64,000 bases of DNA from VXRJ01 sp964636705 (GTDB lineage Bacteria; Acidobacteriota; Vicinamibacteria; Vicinamibacterales; UBA8438), in NCBI GenBank assembly GCA_964636705.1, contig CAZWUJ010000014.1, positions 1 to 64,000 of the forward strand, written 5' to 3'. A model generated the notes under the pieces. It was not told the origin of the DNA, made no database searches, and saw only the letters and a program-made list of their open reading frames with translations. A program made the position numbers and the translations under genes. Position 1 is the first letter of the stretch. The number at the start of each line of letters is the position of its first letter. Positions 22,665 through 31,955 of the stretch are shown here, one piece after another.

Positions 22665-23114
22665 ATGGTCTTCACGGCCGCCCTCCTGTCGCTCATCACG
22701 GTCGGATTGCACTACGAGTCGCTCGTGTTCATTTCGTTCTTCGTCCGGCGGGTGTCGGGCTCGAAGCGAGTCGGCGTCGCGCTTGCAGTGACTCTGGCGC
22801 TCGGAGCGCACATCCTGGAGGTCGCCGTCTATGCCATCGCGTGGTTGCTGCTGATCGATACGGGAGCCGTCGAACTGGCGCACTTTGACATGGAAGTTTT
22901 CGAGCCGACTCCGATAGACATCTTCTATTTCTCGGGCACGGTCTACTCGTCGCTCGGATTTGGCGACATCGTGCCGGTTCGGGGAGGGCAGGTGCTCGCC
23001 GTGACGGAATCCGTGACCGGGCTGGTGTTGATTGCCTGGACCGCGTCCTACACGTTCTTCGAGATGCAGACGCACTGGAGAGACGTGAGGGGAGGCGCGC
23101 CCGGGCAGCACTGA
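22665..23114 (+). CDS. Two-TM potassium-channel-like protein
   Basis: A 149-residue membrane protein of the Ion_trans_2 type. Hydrophobic helices appear at 'VFTAALLSLITVGLHYESLV', 'ALAVTLALGAHILEVAVYAI' and 'VLAVTESVTGLVLIAWTASY'. The pore loop is 'DIFYFSGTVYSSLGFGDIVP'. Canonical K+ filters read T-x-G-Y/F-G-D; here 'SSLGFGDIVP' matches GFGD closely. There is no cytosolic RCK domain. Start is ATG 22665 (a GTG just upstream is possible), divergent from the M20 peptidase. It probably forms a tetrameric inner-membrane cation channel. Confidence 0.8.
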   Translation: MVFTAALLSLITVGLHYESLVFISFFVRRVSGSKRVGVALAVTLALGAHILEVAVYAIAWLLLIDTGAVELAHFDMEVFEPTPIDIFYFSGTVYSSLGFGDIVPVRGGQVLAVTESVTGLVLIAWTASYTFFEMQTHWRDVRGGAPGQH

Positions 23115-23145
23115 TGCTGGGGCCGGGGGCCGGAAGAGCGTTCTT

Positions 23146-23217
23146 GCCGGCCTGGAGGCCGGCGCACCAACCAGCGCACCGATTCGCGGCGGAGTTCTTG
23201 CCGGCCTGGAGGCCGGC
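23146..23217. repeat. Two GCCGGCCTGGAGGCCGGC palindromes
   Basis: Perfect copies at 23146-23163 and 23200-23217, each followed by GCACC. The core recurs as TTCTTGCCGGCCTGGAGG. They fill the gap between the converging channel and transglycosylase genes, and degenerate CGTCCGGCG units follow. Confidence 0.88.
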
Positions 23218-23249
23218 GCACCGTCCGGCGTACCGTCCGGCGCAGACTG

Positions 23250-24785
23250 TTAGCCGCCCTGGGTCGCCAGCTCCTGGCGTCCCCGCTCGAACAGGTCCTG
23301 GATCCGGTTGCTCGTGCGGAACTCTTCAAGGATGGCGGCGCGACGGTTGTTGACCAAGCTGTCAATCGTGAACCGAATCATCGTCGACATGACCGTCCCT
23401 TCCTCGCTCCCGGTATCGGCAAACCGGCGGGCAAACGCTTCGAGCCGTTCGGCAAACGCACGCGTGTGCCAATCCCCAAGCGGGGCCTCGAGGCGAAGGA
23501 ACTCTTCCAGAACGGCCGAGTACTCGGGCGGCGCCGACCGATGCCAGAACGATACGTCGGGTCCGTAGTCCTCAACGTACATCGGCAGATACACGTTGGC
23601 GCCGCGCGGCACCTGGCGGACGAGCGCCGGATTGTACCGCTTCAGTTCGTCGCGCGACAGGCCGGTCGCTTCGGAGAGGGCGCCGATGGCAAGATTCCGC
23701 GGCGCGCGCATCGCGAAGATCCGGGACTGCGGCATCTCGTGAATCAGCCGGCGGACGTTATAGACGTTGCCGAACACCATCTCGGCGTAGAGCGCGGAGC
23801 GCGGTCCGTAGGTGCGGAAAAGCTGGCGGTAGCGGCGGATCGAGATGTCCCGCAGTGCCTTGGCGAAGTCCGAGCCGCGCAGGTACTGCTCGCGCTTCCC
23901 GGTCCCGCCCAACCGCTCTCCGTTGATCATCGTGCGGCCGACATTGACGCCGCCGGCGTGATGTTCCGACAGGGCCGGAATGAAGCTGCCATACATCGTC
24001 GCGAGGATTGAGAGGTAGGCAGCGCAGAAGGGCGCCTGCGTCGTCTGGTTGTACCCCTCGATAACGTACGGCGAGAGTCTCTTCAGGAGGCTCCAGTTGC
24101 GCGGCATCCACTGGCAGAAGCCAAGTGCCCGCGCCTGCGAGCGGGCCCGGCCATTCAGTCCCGATTCGACCATCGCCTGCGCCAGGCCGATCTCGGCCGG
24201 CACGCCGAACCGTTCATAGATGCGGCCCCACTCCTGCAGGAAGTCGCCGTGACGTGCCGCGTACGGCGACAGGAACCGGCCGCGGGTCGGATTATGGATT
24301 ACTCTGCCAATGATCGGATCCAGCAGTTCCGCCACCCGGTCGCGCCGGTCCCCGAGCCGGCGCGGCAGCGACTGGCCCTGAAGCACGCGCGCGTGAGCTG
24401 GGTCTACCCATTCGCCATCCCGAGCCCAATTGCCTCGTTGCGGGAACGTCGCTATCAAGTGGCCATCTCTAGCGCTGCCGTAGACGATGGCGCCGTCCGG
24501 GATGGTAAAGATGTGCTGCCAGAAGGGGTACGCGGGGCGGTATTGCAGAAACGCGGCGATGTCGGCATCGTAGCGCGCCTGCGCCACACCGATGGCCGCC
24601 GCCATCGGGCCATCGTTGACTTCCGCGAGATGGGCCGGCGCCTGCGGGCCAACCTCGGCGGGCGACTGGGCTCGGACGACAACCGTACCAGTCTCGTCCG
24701 CAACGCCCGCCAGAGCCAACCCCAACAGGACGACCGCAACGAGCGGGCCGAGCACCGTAGCCGGCCTTTGACCCAGAGAGTGCAT
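23250..24785 (-). CDS. Exported lytic transglycosylase (SLT domain, MltD-like)
   Basis: A 511-residue peptidoglycan-cleaving enzyme. The N-terminal signal is 'LVAVVLLGLALAGVADETGT'. The SLT catalytic region is at about residues 200-300: 'FGVPAEIGLAQAMVESGLNG' (catalytic Glu), 'RARALGFCQWMPRNW' variant and 'EGYNQTTQAPFCAAYLSILA', with 'IPALSEHHAGGVNVGRTMIN' in place of the usual Ala-Tyr-Asn motif. A LysM-like stretch ('ALSEATGLSRDELKRYNPAL', 'VPRGANVYLP') follows. The last 100 residues are helical and unassigned. ATG 24785 is chosen; ATG 24806 is an alternative. It acts in the periplasm on glycan strands. It is divergent from the lipoprotein gene at 24906. Confidence 0.85.
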   Translation of the reverse strand: MHSLGQRPATVLGPLVAVVLLGLALAGVADETGTVVVRAQSPAEVGPQAPAHLAEVNDGPMAAAIGVAQARYDADIAAFLQYRPAYPFWQHIFTIPDGAIVYGSARDGHLIATFPQRGNWARDGEWVDPAHARVLQGQSLPRRLGDRRDRVAELLDPIIGRVIHNPTRGRFLSPYAARHGDFLQEWGRIYERFGVPAEIGLAQAMVESGLNGRARSQARALGFCQWMPRNWSLLKRLSPYVIEGYNQTTQAPFCAAYLSILATMYGSFIPALSEHHAGGVNVGRTMINGERLGGTGKREQYLRGSDFAKALRDISIRRYRQLFRTYGPRSALYAEMVFGNVYNVRRLIHEMPQSRIFAMRAPRNLAIGALSEATGLSRDELKRYNPALVRQVPRGANVYLPMYVEDYGPDVSFWHRSAPPEYSAVLEEFLRLEAPLGDWHTRAFAERLEAFARRFADTGSEEGTVMSTMIRFTIDSLVNNRRAAILEEFRTSNRIQDLFERGRQELATQGG

Positions 24786-24905
24786 CAGGAGTGCTTTCCC
24801 GCGCATCTGCGCGCGATTATATGCGTGTTTATCGGCACACGCGAGTGGGAACTACAGGGGTGGTCGGAACGACGGTCCCGCCCCGGCTGCGCTATTGTTG
24901 TCGTC

Positions 24906-26060
24906 ATGGCGATCAAGAAGATTCTGGCTGGCGCCGCCCTGATGACGCTCGCCGCGAGCTGCGCCGGAACTCCCGGTGGCGTAGTCGAGCTTCATGAACA
25001 GGTGTCGCTGCTCAGGCTGCCTGAAGGAGGACGTCTGCCGCGGGCCGTGATCGACGATCGGGGCGCCGTCCATGCCATCTACTTCGAGGGCGATCCGCGC
25101 GCCGGGGATCTCCGCTACATCACGCGGGCGCCGGACGAGACCACGTGGTCAGAACCACGGTACGTGAACTCGCAGCGCGGCACCGTCGTGGGCATCGGCC
25201 CCATCGACGGCGGGCAGCTCGCGCTCGGCCGGGACGGGCGACTGCACGTCGTCTGGTTCAAGCTCGGCCGGACCGAGTTTCTCTATACACGCACCGTCGA
25301 CGCTCCGGCGGCCGACGGCGGCGTCCGCTTCGAGCCGCAGTTTGCGCTCGCCGGCGGGGAGGGCGTGGAAGCGGGACCCTCGGTGGCGGCCGACCCTTCG
25401 GGCAACGTCTACATCTTCTGGCACACCGGGGAGCCGCCCGACGCCGAACGCGCCGTATACATGACCGCCTCGCGCGACGAGGGGCGGACGTTCTCGGTCC
25501 CCCTCACGGTCGGTCCCGCCGCCGAAGGCGCGTGCGACTGTTGCGGACTCCACGCCCTGGTGGGCACGTCCGGCTCGTCGAAGGGTAGCGTCTACGTCTC
25601 GTACCGCGGCGCCGGTGACAACATCCGCCGGAGCCAGAGACTGCTGACATCCACAGACGCCGGCGCAACGTTCACCGATCAGGAACTGGACCCCTGGGAG
25701 ATCAACGCCTGTCCCATCTCGACGACGACCCTCGCCAACGGACCCGATGGCGTTGCCGTCGCCTGGGAAACGGAAGGCCGGGTCTACTTCAGGAAGGCCG
25801 ACACCGGCAACAAGACCTGGTCACCCGCGGACGGCACGCTTGCGCGGCAGAAGAACCCGGCGGTTGCGGTCAATGCCCGAGGCGAGACACTGCTCGCCTG
25901 GGGCGACGGCCCGGGCTGGCAATCAGGCGGAACCTTCCACTGGCAACTGTTCGGCGACGGAACCACGCAGCAAGACCGCGGTACCGGGCCGGAAATTCCG
26001 GAGGGGAGCGTGGCGGCCGTCGTTGCGGAAACCGATGGCCGGTTCCTCGTCATCTACTAG
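24906..26060 (+). CDS. BNR/sialidase-like propeller lipoprotein
   Basis: A 384-residue predicted lipoprotein: from ATG 24906, 'ILAGAALMTLAASCAGTPGG' has a lipobox with Cys near residue 19. The remainder is a propeller of BNR-like repeats ('VIDDRGAVHAIYFEGDP', 'LALGRDGRLHVVWFKLGRTE', 'VAADPSGNVYIFWHTGEPPD', 'YMTASRDEGRTFSVPLTVGP', 'LTSTDAGATFTDQELDPWEI') with an embedded 'ACDCCGLHALV' cysteine cluster that could bind metal. Sialidase catalytic residues are not evident, so an enzymatic role should not be assumed. It converges with the NHL-repeat lipoprotein gene, and a 7-bp hairpin lies in the gap. Confidence 0.75.
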   Translation: MAIKKILAGAALMTLAASCAGTPGGVVELHEQVSLLRLPEGGRLPRAVIDDRGAVHAIYFEGDPRAGDLRYITRAPDETTWSEPRYVNSQRGTVVGIGPIDGGQLALGRDGRLHVVWFKLGRTEFLYTRTVDAPAADGGVRFEPQFALAGGEGVEAGPSVAADPSGNVYIFWHTGEPPDAERAVYMTASRDEGRTFSVPLTVGPAAEGACDCCGLHALVGTSGSSKGSVYVSYRGAGDNIRRSQRLLTSTDAGATFTDQELDPWEINACPISTTTLANGPDGVAVAWETEGRVYFRKADTGNKTWSPADGTLARQKNPAVAVNARGETLLAWGDGPGWQSGGTFHWQLFGDGTTQQDRGTGPEIPEGSVAAVVAETDGRFLVIY

Positions 26061-26067
26061 CCGTTTG

Positions 26068-26084
26068 GCGCCGTCGAACGGCGC
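26068..26084. other. Small hairpin between converging genes
   Basis: GCGCCGT and ACGGCGC pair around a 3-base loop in the 77-bp gap between two converging lipoprotein genes. There is no T run on either side, so it is at best a weak or factor-assisted terminator. Confidence 0.35.
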
Positions 26085-26137
26085 AGTCCGCCAGGAGTCT
26101 GCGCCGTGCTGCGCCGTGCAACGGTGCAGATGCCTGG

Positions 26138-27295
26138 TTAGTTCGCGGCCGGATACAGCGTAAGGCCACCGCCCGCGAACGGCCGCGACCCAGGACCCTC
26201 GGCAACGAAGACGTTGCCGTCCTCATCCACCGCGATACCCTCGCCGGCGAGCCCCTGCAACGTGCGACCCTCGGCCGGGATATGCGGCGGGATGAAGCCG
26301 GTCACGCGATCCTCGCCCGCCGGACCAATCCGCACGCCGTTCAACCAGCCGTAGTGGTTCTCCTCCCGCGACTCGGAGTCGATGGCGTAGAGCGTGTCAT
26401 CCGCCGTGATGAACAACCCGCTGATGCGGCTGAACTGATAGTAGATGTCGAGCAGCTCGCCCTCGCGGTCGAAGATCTGGATCCGGTGGTTGCCGCGGTC
26501 GGCGACGAACAGCCGCCCCTGCGAGTCGAACTCCACCCCGTGCGGGGTACGGAACTGCCCCGGCCGGAAGCCGATCTCGCCCCACTGCATGATGAAGTTG
26601 CCCTCGGCGTCGTACTTCAGGATGCGGCCGGTCCGCCCCTCCGGCGGATCGGGATTCTGGCCGCTGTGACCGTCCGAGACGAAGATCTCGCCGGTCGGTC
26701 CCCAGGTGACGACGTCGCACGGCTCGTTCAGGTGGCGTCCCTCCGGATCGCTGCCCGGCTCCCCCGCCACCCCGAGGGTCATGAGCACTTCACCCTCCGG
26801 GCTGAACTTGATCACCTGATGCCCGATCTCGCCGTTGCCCTGCGAGTCGGTCACCCAGACATTGCCGTCATCGTCAACGTGCAGACCGTGCGGCAGCACG
26901 AACAGCCCGGCCCCGAAGCTGGCAAGCACCTCGCCGGTGTGCCGGTCGTACTTCAGGATCGGATCGACCGTCGGGTTGGCCGCGCAGCCGCCGTCCAGCC
27001 CATTCGCTCCGCAACGGTCGTAGACCCACACGTGACCATCGGTCGGATCAATGTCGATGCCCGCCGTCGATCCCCAGGTGCGACCGTCCGGCAGGTCGGC
27101 CCACTGCGTGATTACGCTGCTGGTCGGGTTCGGCAGGTCACGCTGTACGAGATCCGCGTTCCCCATAGGCTCCGCCATTGCTTCGTCGTCGGCTGGCGGC
27201 ATTTCCGCGCCCCCACCGCACGCTGCTGCGAAGACCATTGCCATCAGCGCGACGAGCGACGCACCCCGATTGAGCGTGAATCGATAGTCCACCAT
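26138..27295 (-). CDS. NHL-repeat propeller lipoprotein
   Basis: A 385-residue lipoprotein with lipobox 'MVFAAACGGG' near residue 26. The body is a six-bladed NHL propeller: 'STAGIDIDPTDGHVWVYDRC', 'LFVLPHGLHVDDDGNVWVTD', 'PGQFRTPHGVEFDSQGRLFV', 'ADRGNHRIQIFDREGELLDI' and 'LAGEGIAVDEDGNVFVAEGP'. The repeated His in 'LPHGLHVD' and 'TPHGVEFD' and the GNHRIQ motif match the peptidyl-amidoglycolate-lyase-like subgroup, but lyase activity is not established for such bacterial proteins. It is anchored in the periplasm or outer membrane. Its start overlaps the 5' region of the divergent CBM9/DUF5916 gene's leader. Confidence 0.8.
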   Translation of the reverse strand: MVDYRFTLNRGASLVALMAMVFAAACGGGAEMPPADDEAMAEPMGNADLVQRDLPNPTSSVITQWADLPDGRTWGSTAGIDIDPTDGHVWVYDRCGANGLDGGCAANPTVDPILKYDRHTGEVLASFGAGLFVLPHGLHVDDDGNVWVTDSQGNGEIGHQVIKFSPEGEVLMTLGVAGEPGSDPEGRHLNEPCDVVTWGPTGEIFVSDGHSGQNPDPPEGRTGRILKYDAEGNFIMQWGEIGFRPGQFRTPHGVEFDSQGRLFVADRGNHRIQIFDREGELLDIYYQFSRISGLFITADDTLYAIDSESREENHYGWLNGVRIGPAGEDRVTGFIPPHIPAEGRTLQGLAGEGIAVDEDGNVFVAEGPGSRPFAGGGLTLYPAAN

Positions 27296-27461
27296 GGTGT
27301 TCTCCCCCGGGCTCGGGTCGTCGGAGCCCGTCCAGAAACCCGATCCTAGCGGAATCCCGCGAAGCTTCCAACCGGAGAAACGCTTGCCGCTGCGAGGGCG
27401 TCAAACGGCAGTAGGATCGGGGAGATCCGGAGGAACACGCGCTGGCGGGGGGGCGCTGACA

Positions 27462-29828
27462 TTGCCACGAGCTCTTGCTCTCGTTGTCGCTTTGGTGCTT
27501 GCTTCGGGGGCCTTGACGGAAGCGGCGAGCCCGCAGGGGCCCGCCGGCACGGCAACTGCGCCGCAGTCCGCGCCGGCGGCTCCGACGGAGATCTTCGGAC
27601 CCGCGCCGCCCGTCCCGCCCGCCGTCATCGTGCGCGATGCCAGCGGCGTCACGGTGCGCGCCACACGCATCCGGCAGCAGATCGACATCGACGGCGATCT
27701 GGACGAAGAGGTCTACGAGCAGGTGCAGTCGATGTCCGAATTCATCCAGAACGACCCGGAAGAGGGCGCGCCGGCAACGGAGCGGACCGAAGTTTGGCTG
27801 CTCTTCGACGATGACAACGTCTACGTCGTCGCCCGGTGCTGGGAAACGCGCCCGGACCGGATCATCGCGAACGAGATGCGGCGCGACAACCGCCGCGTCG
27901 TGCGCGATGACAACTTCGCCTGGTCGTTCGACACCTTCTACGACCGGCGCAACGTGATCATGTTCGAAGTGACGGCGGTCGGGGGCCGGATCGACGCGCA
28001 GACCACCAACGAGTCGCAGGTGAACATGGACTGGAACCCGATCTGGGACTTTTCCGTGGGGCGCTTCGACGGCGGCTGGACGCTCGAGGCGGCGCTGCCA
28101 TTCAAGTCGCTGCGCTACCGCGCCGGAGGAGCGCAGATCTGGGGCTTCCAGGCGCGACGGGTCAACCGCTGGAAGAACGAGTCGTCGTACCTGACGCCGC
28201 TCTCCGCGGCGCAGGGGCTGCGGGGCCACTTCCGCGCCTCGCTCGCCGCGACAGTCGTCGGCATCGACGCGCCGCCCGCATCGCGCCTGTTCGAGGTGAA
28301 GCCCTACGTCATCGGCGACCTCACGACGAATCTGGCGCCGGTCGATCCGGCGGCGCGGTTGTCGAACGACCCGGACGGCGACTTCGGCATCGATGTGAAG
28401 CTGGGGGTCACCGAGGGCCTGACCGCCGACTTCACTTACAACCCCGACTTCGCGCAGGTGGAAGCGGACGAGCAGCAGATCAACCTGACACGCTTCAATC
28501 TGTTCTTTCCCGAGAAGCGCGAGTTCTTCCTCGAGAACCAGGGGATCTTCAGTTTCGGCGGCGCCGCGACCAGCGGCCGGCAGGCCGGTGGAAGCGACAT
28601 GCCGATTCTCTTCTACAGCCGGCGAATCGGGCTGGAGGGAACGAGAGAAGTGCCACTCCAGGCGGGCGGGCGCCTGACGGGACGGGTTGGCGCTTTCTCG
28701 CTCGGCGCAATCAACATCCAGTCCGGCGACCTGCTCGACAACACGCCCGTCTCGACCAGTCTGACCCCCGGCGCGTCAACGGCTGCCGCGCCACTGGTCC
28801 CCGGCACCAACTTCACGGTGCTCCGCGCGAAACGCGACATCCTGCGGCGGAGCAGCGTCGGACTGCTCTTCACCGGCCGGTCGCAAAGCCGCCTGGGCGA
28901 CGGATCGAACGAAGCTTTCGGCGCCGACGCCATCTTCGGCTTCTATGACGATGTGACGCTGAATACGCATTGGGCGCATACCCGGACACCGGGCAAGACG
29001 GGCAATGCGACCAGCTATCGCGCGCAGCTCGACTACCGGGGGGACCGGTACGGGGTCGAACTGGAACACCTGCTCGTCGGAGATGCGTTCTACCCGGAGG
29101 CCGGCTTCGTCCGCCGTCGCGACATGCGCCGGAGCTACGGGCTGCTGCGCTTCAGTCCGCGCCCGCAGAACATCGACTGGATCCGGCGCTTCCTGTGGAG
29201 CGGATCGCTCGCCTACGTCGAGAACCTGGCGGGCCAGGTGGAAACGCGCGAAGCGACCGGGATCTTTACCATCGAACTGGAGAACAGCGATCAGTTCACG
29301 CTGAATGCCATGAAGTCGTACGAGTTCCTGCCGGAGCCGTTCCGGATCGCGAGGGGCGTCACCCTGCCGGTTGCCGGCTACGACTTCGCCAACGGCCAGG
29401 TGAGCTACCAGTTTGGGCCGCAGCGGCGGCTCGGGGGCACCGTGATGGTGGAACACGGCACCTTCTACAGCGGCACGAAGACGGCGTTCACGGTGCGCCA
29501 GGGGCGGGCCAGCATCACGAATCAGTTTTCGGTGGAACCAACCTGGTCGATCAACCAGATCGACTTGGTGGAGGGATCGTTCACGACGAATCTCGTCGGT
29601 ACGCGCATCACCTACACGGTGACGCCGCTGATGTTCGCCAGCGCGCTGGTGCAGTACAACTCGGCCGCCGAAGCGGTCTCCGCCAACGTCCGCTTCCGCT
29701 GGGAGTATCAGCCGGGAAGCGAGCTGTTCATCGTCTTCAACGAGCAGCGCGACACGACGATGCGGCGGTTCCCCGGCCTCGTCAACCGGGCGTTCGTCGT
29801 GAAGTTCAACCGGTTGTTCCGCTTCTGA
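27462..29828 (+). CDS. CBM9/DUF5916 outer-membrane beta-barrel protein
   Basis: A 788-residue outer-membrane protein. A TTG at 27462 directly before the signal sequence 'ALALVVALVLASGALTEAAS' is the best start. Residues about 70-260 are a carbohydrate-binding family 9-like domain ('IRQQIDIDGDLDEEVYEQVQ', 'EVWLLFDDDNVYVVARCWET', 'WTLEAALPFKSLRYRAGGAQ'). After this come the DUF5916 part ('FNLFFPEKREFFLENQGIFS', 'MPILFYSRRIGL') and a long run of alternating beta strands ending in 'FVVKFNRLFRF', a C-terminal aromatic typical of barrels inserted by BamA. The family is common in Acidobacteriota and Bacteroidota and is often linked to peptide or glycan handling; ligand unknown. Confidence 0.82.
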   Translation: MPRALALVVALVLASGALTEAASPQGPAGTATAPQSAPAAPTEIFGPAPPVPPAVIVRDASGVTVRATRIRQQIDIDGDLDEEVYEQVQSMSEFIQNDPEEGAPATERTEVWLLFDDDNVYVVARCWETRPDRIIANEMRRDNRRVVRDDNFAWSFDTFYDRRNVIMFEVTAVGGRIDAQTTNESQVNMDWNPIWDFSVGRFDGGWTLEAALPFKSLRYRAGGAQIWGFQARRVNRWKNESSYLTPLSAAQGLRGHFRASLAATVVGIDAPPASRLFEVKPYVIGDLTTNLAPVDPAARLSNDPDGDFGIDVKLGVTEGLTADFTYNPDFAQVEADEQQINLTRFNLFFPEKREFFLENQGIFSFGGAATSGRQAGGSDMPILFYSRRIGLEGTREVPLQAGGRLTGRVGAFSLGAINIQSGDLLDNTPVSTSLTPGASTAAAPLVPGTNFTVLRAKRDILRRSSVGLLFTGRSQSRLGDGSNEAFGADAIFGFYDDVTLNTHWAHTRTPGKTGNATSYRAQLDYRGDRYGVELEHLLVGDAFYPEAGFVRRRDMRRSYGLLRFSPRPQNIDWIRRFLWSGSLAYVENLAGQVETREATGIFTIELENSDQFTLNAMKSYEFLPEPFRIARGVTLPVAGYDFANGQVSYQFGPQRRLGGTVMVEHGTFYSGTKTAFTVRQGRASITNQFSVEPTWSINQIDLVEGSFTTNLVGTRITYTVTPLMFASALVQYNSAAEAVSANVRFRWEYQPGSELFIVFNEQRDTTMRRFPGLVNRAFVVKFNRLFRF

Positions 29829-29865
29829 TCCACGCCGCCTGCGGGCTCTGGCCTGCCGCACCCCT

Positions 29866-29945
29866 GTGGTGCGCCGGCGTGGTCGACCAAGTGTGGTGCG
29901 CCGGCGTGGTCGACCAAAATGTGGTGCGCCGGCCTCCAGGCCGGC
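29866..29945. repeat. Tandem GTGGTGCGCCGGC units ending in the dispersed palindrome
   Basis: Two 25-bp units (29866-29890 and 29893-29917) of GTGGTGCGCCGGCGTGGTCG plus ACCAA are followed by GTGGTGCGCC and the palindrome GCCGGCCTCCAGGCCGGC at 29928-29945. They fill the gap between the outer-membrane protein and symporter genes. The arrangement echoes the tandem-plus-palindrome array at 1-55. Confidence 0.85.
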
Positions 29946-29969
29946 ACTCAATCAGAATCAACTGCCCGC

Positions 29970-31955
29970 ATGGCTGCTGTCGACCTGCTGATCCTCTCGC
30001 TCTTCGTTCTCTACGCGATCGCCTCCGGACTTCGGAACCGGCGCGCCGCGTCGCGCGATCTCGAGGCGTACTTCCTGGCCGATAGGTCGCTGCCGGGCTG
30101 GAAGGCGGGGTTGTCGATGGCGGCGACGCAATTTGCCGCGGACACGCCGCTGCTCGTAACGGGGCTCGTGGCGACGGCGGGAATCTTCGCACTGTGGCAA
30201 TTGTGGATATACGCCCTGGCGTTCCTGCTGATGGGCTTCCTGCTCGCGCCGGGGTGGCGGCGGGCAGGCGTGGTGACCGACGCCGAGCTGACCGAGGTGC
30301 GATACGGGGGGCGCGCGGCGGTCGTACTGCGCGCAATCAAGGCCTTCTGGTTCGGGACGGTCTTCAACTGCGTCGTCCTGGCGTTCGTCTTCTTCGCGGC
30401 GGCAAAGATTGCCGAACCCTTCCTGCTGTGGGATGCCTGGCTGCCCGCGGCGCTGTTCCAACCACTGGTGGGGCTGGTGGAATGGGTCGGGACGCCGGTC
30501 ACCCTCGGCGCGCCGGACGATCCGGCGGTCTGGGTGCGAACCGCGTCGAACCTGATCTCCATCGTGCTCATCCTTGCCGTCGCCGCCTTCTATTCGATGA
30601 CTGGCGGACTGCGTAGCGTCGTCGCGACGGATGTCGTCCAGCTTGCCGTGATGTTCGCCGCCACGGCGGTGTTCGCATGGCTGGTGGTGCGCGAGGCGGG
30701 GGGATTGGCGGTGCTTCCGGATCGCATCGGCGAGATGTTCGCCGCAGGGGGACCAGGGGGCATCCGGCCGCACGAGATCCTCGCGTTCACGCCGGGGCAG
30801 GCCCGTGAGGCATCAGCCGCGGTGCTGGCGCTGTTCGGCCTGCAGTGGCTGATTCAGATCAACGCGGACGGCACGGGCTACCTTGCCCAGCGATCGATGG
30901 CGTGCCGGAGCGACGCCGACGCGCACACGGCGGCGATTGTCTTCACTTTCACGCAGGTGCTGGTGCGCAGCCTGTTGTGGATCCCCCTTGCTCTTGGATT
31001 ACTGGTGCTGTTTCCGCCGGACCTGGTCGGGCTCGCGGGCGCCGAGGCCGCCGGCGCGGGCGGGACAGGCGCGCTGGATCCGGCGCTGCTGCAGGCGGAC
31101 CGCGAGGCGACCTACGTGCGCGGCATGGCGGAACTGCTGCCGCCCGGCTTGCGCGGGCTGATGGTGACAGGCATGCTGGCGGCGCTCGCGTCGACCGTCG
31201 ACACGCACTTGAACTGGGGCGCGTCGTACTGGACGAACGACCTCTACCGGCGGTTCGTCTGCCAGCTCTGGCTCGGGCGCGAGCCGTCGGCGCGGTCGCT
31301 CGTCCGCGTGGCCCGCGCGTCGAACGTCGCCCTGACGATCATCGCGCTGGGCATCATGACGAGCCTGACATCCATCAACGAGGCGTGGCAGGTGAGTCTG
31401 CTGCTCGGCGCGGGAATCGGCGTCGTGCTGATCCTGCGCTGGATCTGGTGGCGTATGAACGCGTGGGGAGAGATTGCGGCGATCGCCGCGTCGGTGGTGG
31501 CGGCGCCGGTGTCGATGGCAACCGTTTCCGACGATCAGCACGCCGTGCGGTTGCTCGTGGTCGCGGTCGTGGCGACGGGAGCCGCGCTTGCGGCGGTCGT
31601 CGTCGCGGGACCGGAGGACCGCGCACGGCTGGTGGCGTTCTACCGAAAGGTGCGGCCGGTGGGGTTCTGGGGGCCGGTGGCGCGAGAGGCGGCACGAGTG
31701 GGCGGCTCGGGGGACGCGACAGTCAAGGGCAACCCTGACAGCGCGACGGATAGCGGCCCCGCGCGGCTGGTCCGGGCGGCCGCGGCCACGGGAACGTGCG
31801 CACTGTCGCTGTTCTGCCTGCTCGTGGGGATCGGATCCTGGATGGTGGGCAGTCCGGCGCCGGAATGGGCGCCGTCCGCCGGCGTGTGGCAGTTGGGACT
31901 CGTTGCGCTGGGTCTGGGGCTGACACCCGTCTGGTGGCGCTGGAGGGTTCCTTAG
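29970..31955 (+). CDS. Sodium:solute symporter (SSS family)
   Basis: A 661-residue inner-membrane transporter with about 13-14 hydrophobic segments. It opens 'VDLLILSLFVLYAIASGLRN' and has the family's 'DLEAYFLADRSLPGWKAGLS' followed by 'MAATQFAADTPLLVTGLVA', and 'YSMTGGLRSVVATDVVQLAV', the Na+-binding helix region of SSS proteins. The C-terminal 'LASTVDTHLNWGASYWTNDL' matches the 'STxDTxLN' motif of the proline/galactose permease branch, and extra hydrophobic segments follow. Start ATG 29970 lies just after the repeat array. Substrate cannot be assigned. It overlaps the end of the DUF4159 gene by 4 bp, tail to tail. Confidence 0.85.
   Translation: MAAVDLLILSLFVLYAIASGLRNRRAASRDLEAYFLADRSLPGWKAGLSMAATQFAADTPLLVTGLVATAGIFALWQLWIYALAFLLMGFLLAPGWRRAGVVTDAELTEVRYGGRAAVVLRAIKAFWFGTVFNCVVLAFVFFAAAKIAEPFLLWDAWLPAALFQPLVGLVEWVGTPVTLGAPDDPAVWVRTASNLISIVLILAVAAFYSMTGGLRSVVATDVVQLAVMFAATAVFAWLVVREAGGLAVLPDRIGEMFAAGGPGGIRPHEILAFTPGQAREASAAVLALFGLQWLIQINADGTGYLAQRSMACRSDADAHTAAIVFTFTQVLVRSLLWIPLALGLLVLFPPDLVGLAGAEAAGAGGTGALDPALLQADREATYVRGMAELLPPGLRGLMVTGMLAALASTVDTHLNWGASYWTNDLYRRFVCQLWLGREPSARSLVRVARASNVALTIIALGIMTSLTSINEAWQVSLLLGAGIGVVLILRWIWWRMNAWGEIAAIAASVVAAPVSMATVSDDQHAVRLLVVAVVATGAALAAVVVAGPEDRARLVAFYRKVRPVGFWGPVAREAARVGGSGDATVKGNPDSATDSGPARLVRAAAATGTCALSLFCLLVGIGSWMVGSPAPEWAPSAGVWQLGLVALGLGLTPVWWRWRVP

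Noticed and set aside
26068..26084. Intrinsic terminator between the converging lipoprotein genes
   Set aside because: Stem present but no T run on either strand; kept only as a hairpin.
29919..29969. N-terminal extension of the symporter into the repeat array
   Set aside because: The extension is encoded by repeat sequence, and ATG 29970 gives a normal family start.
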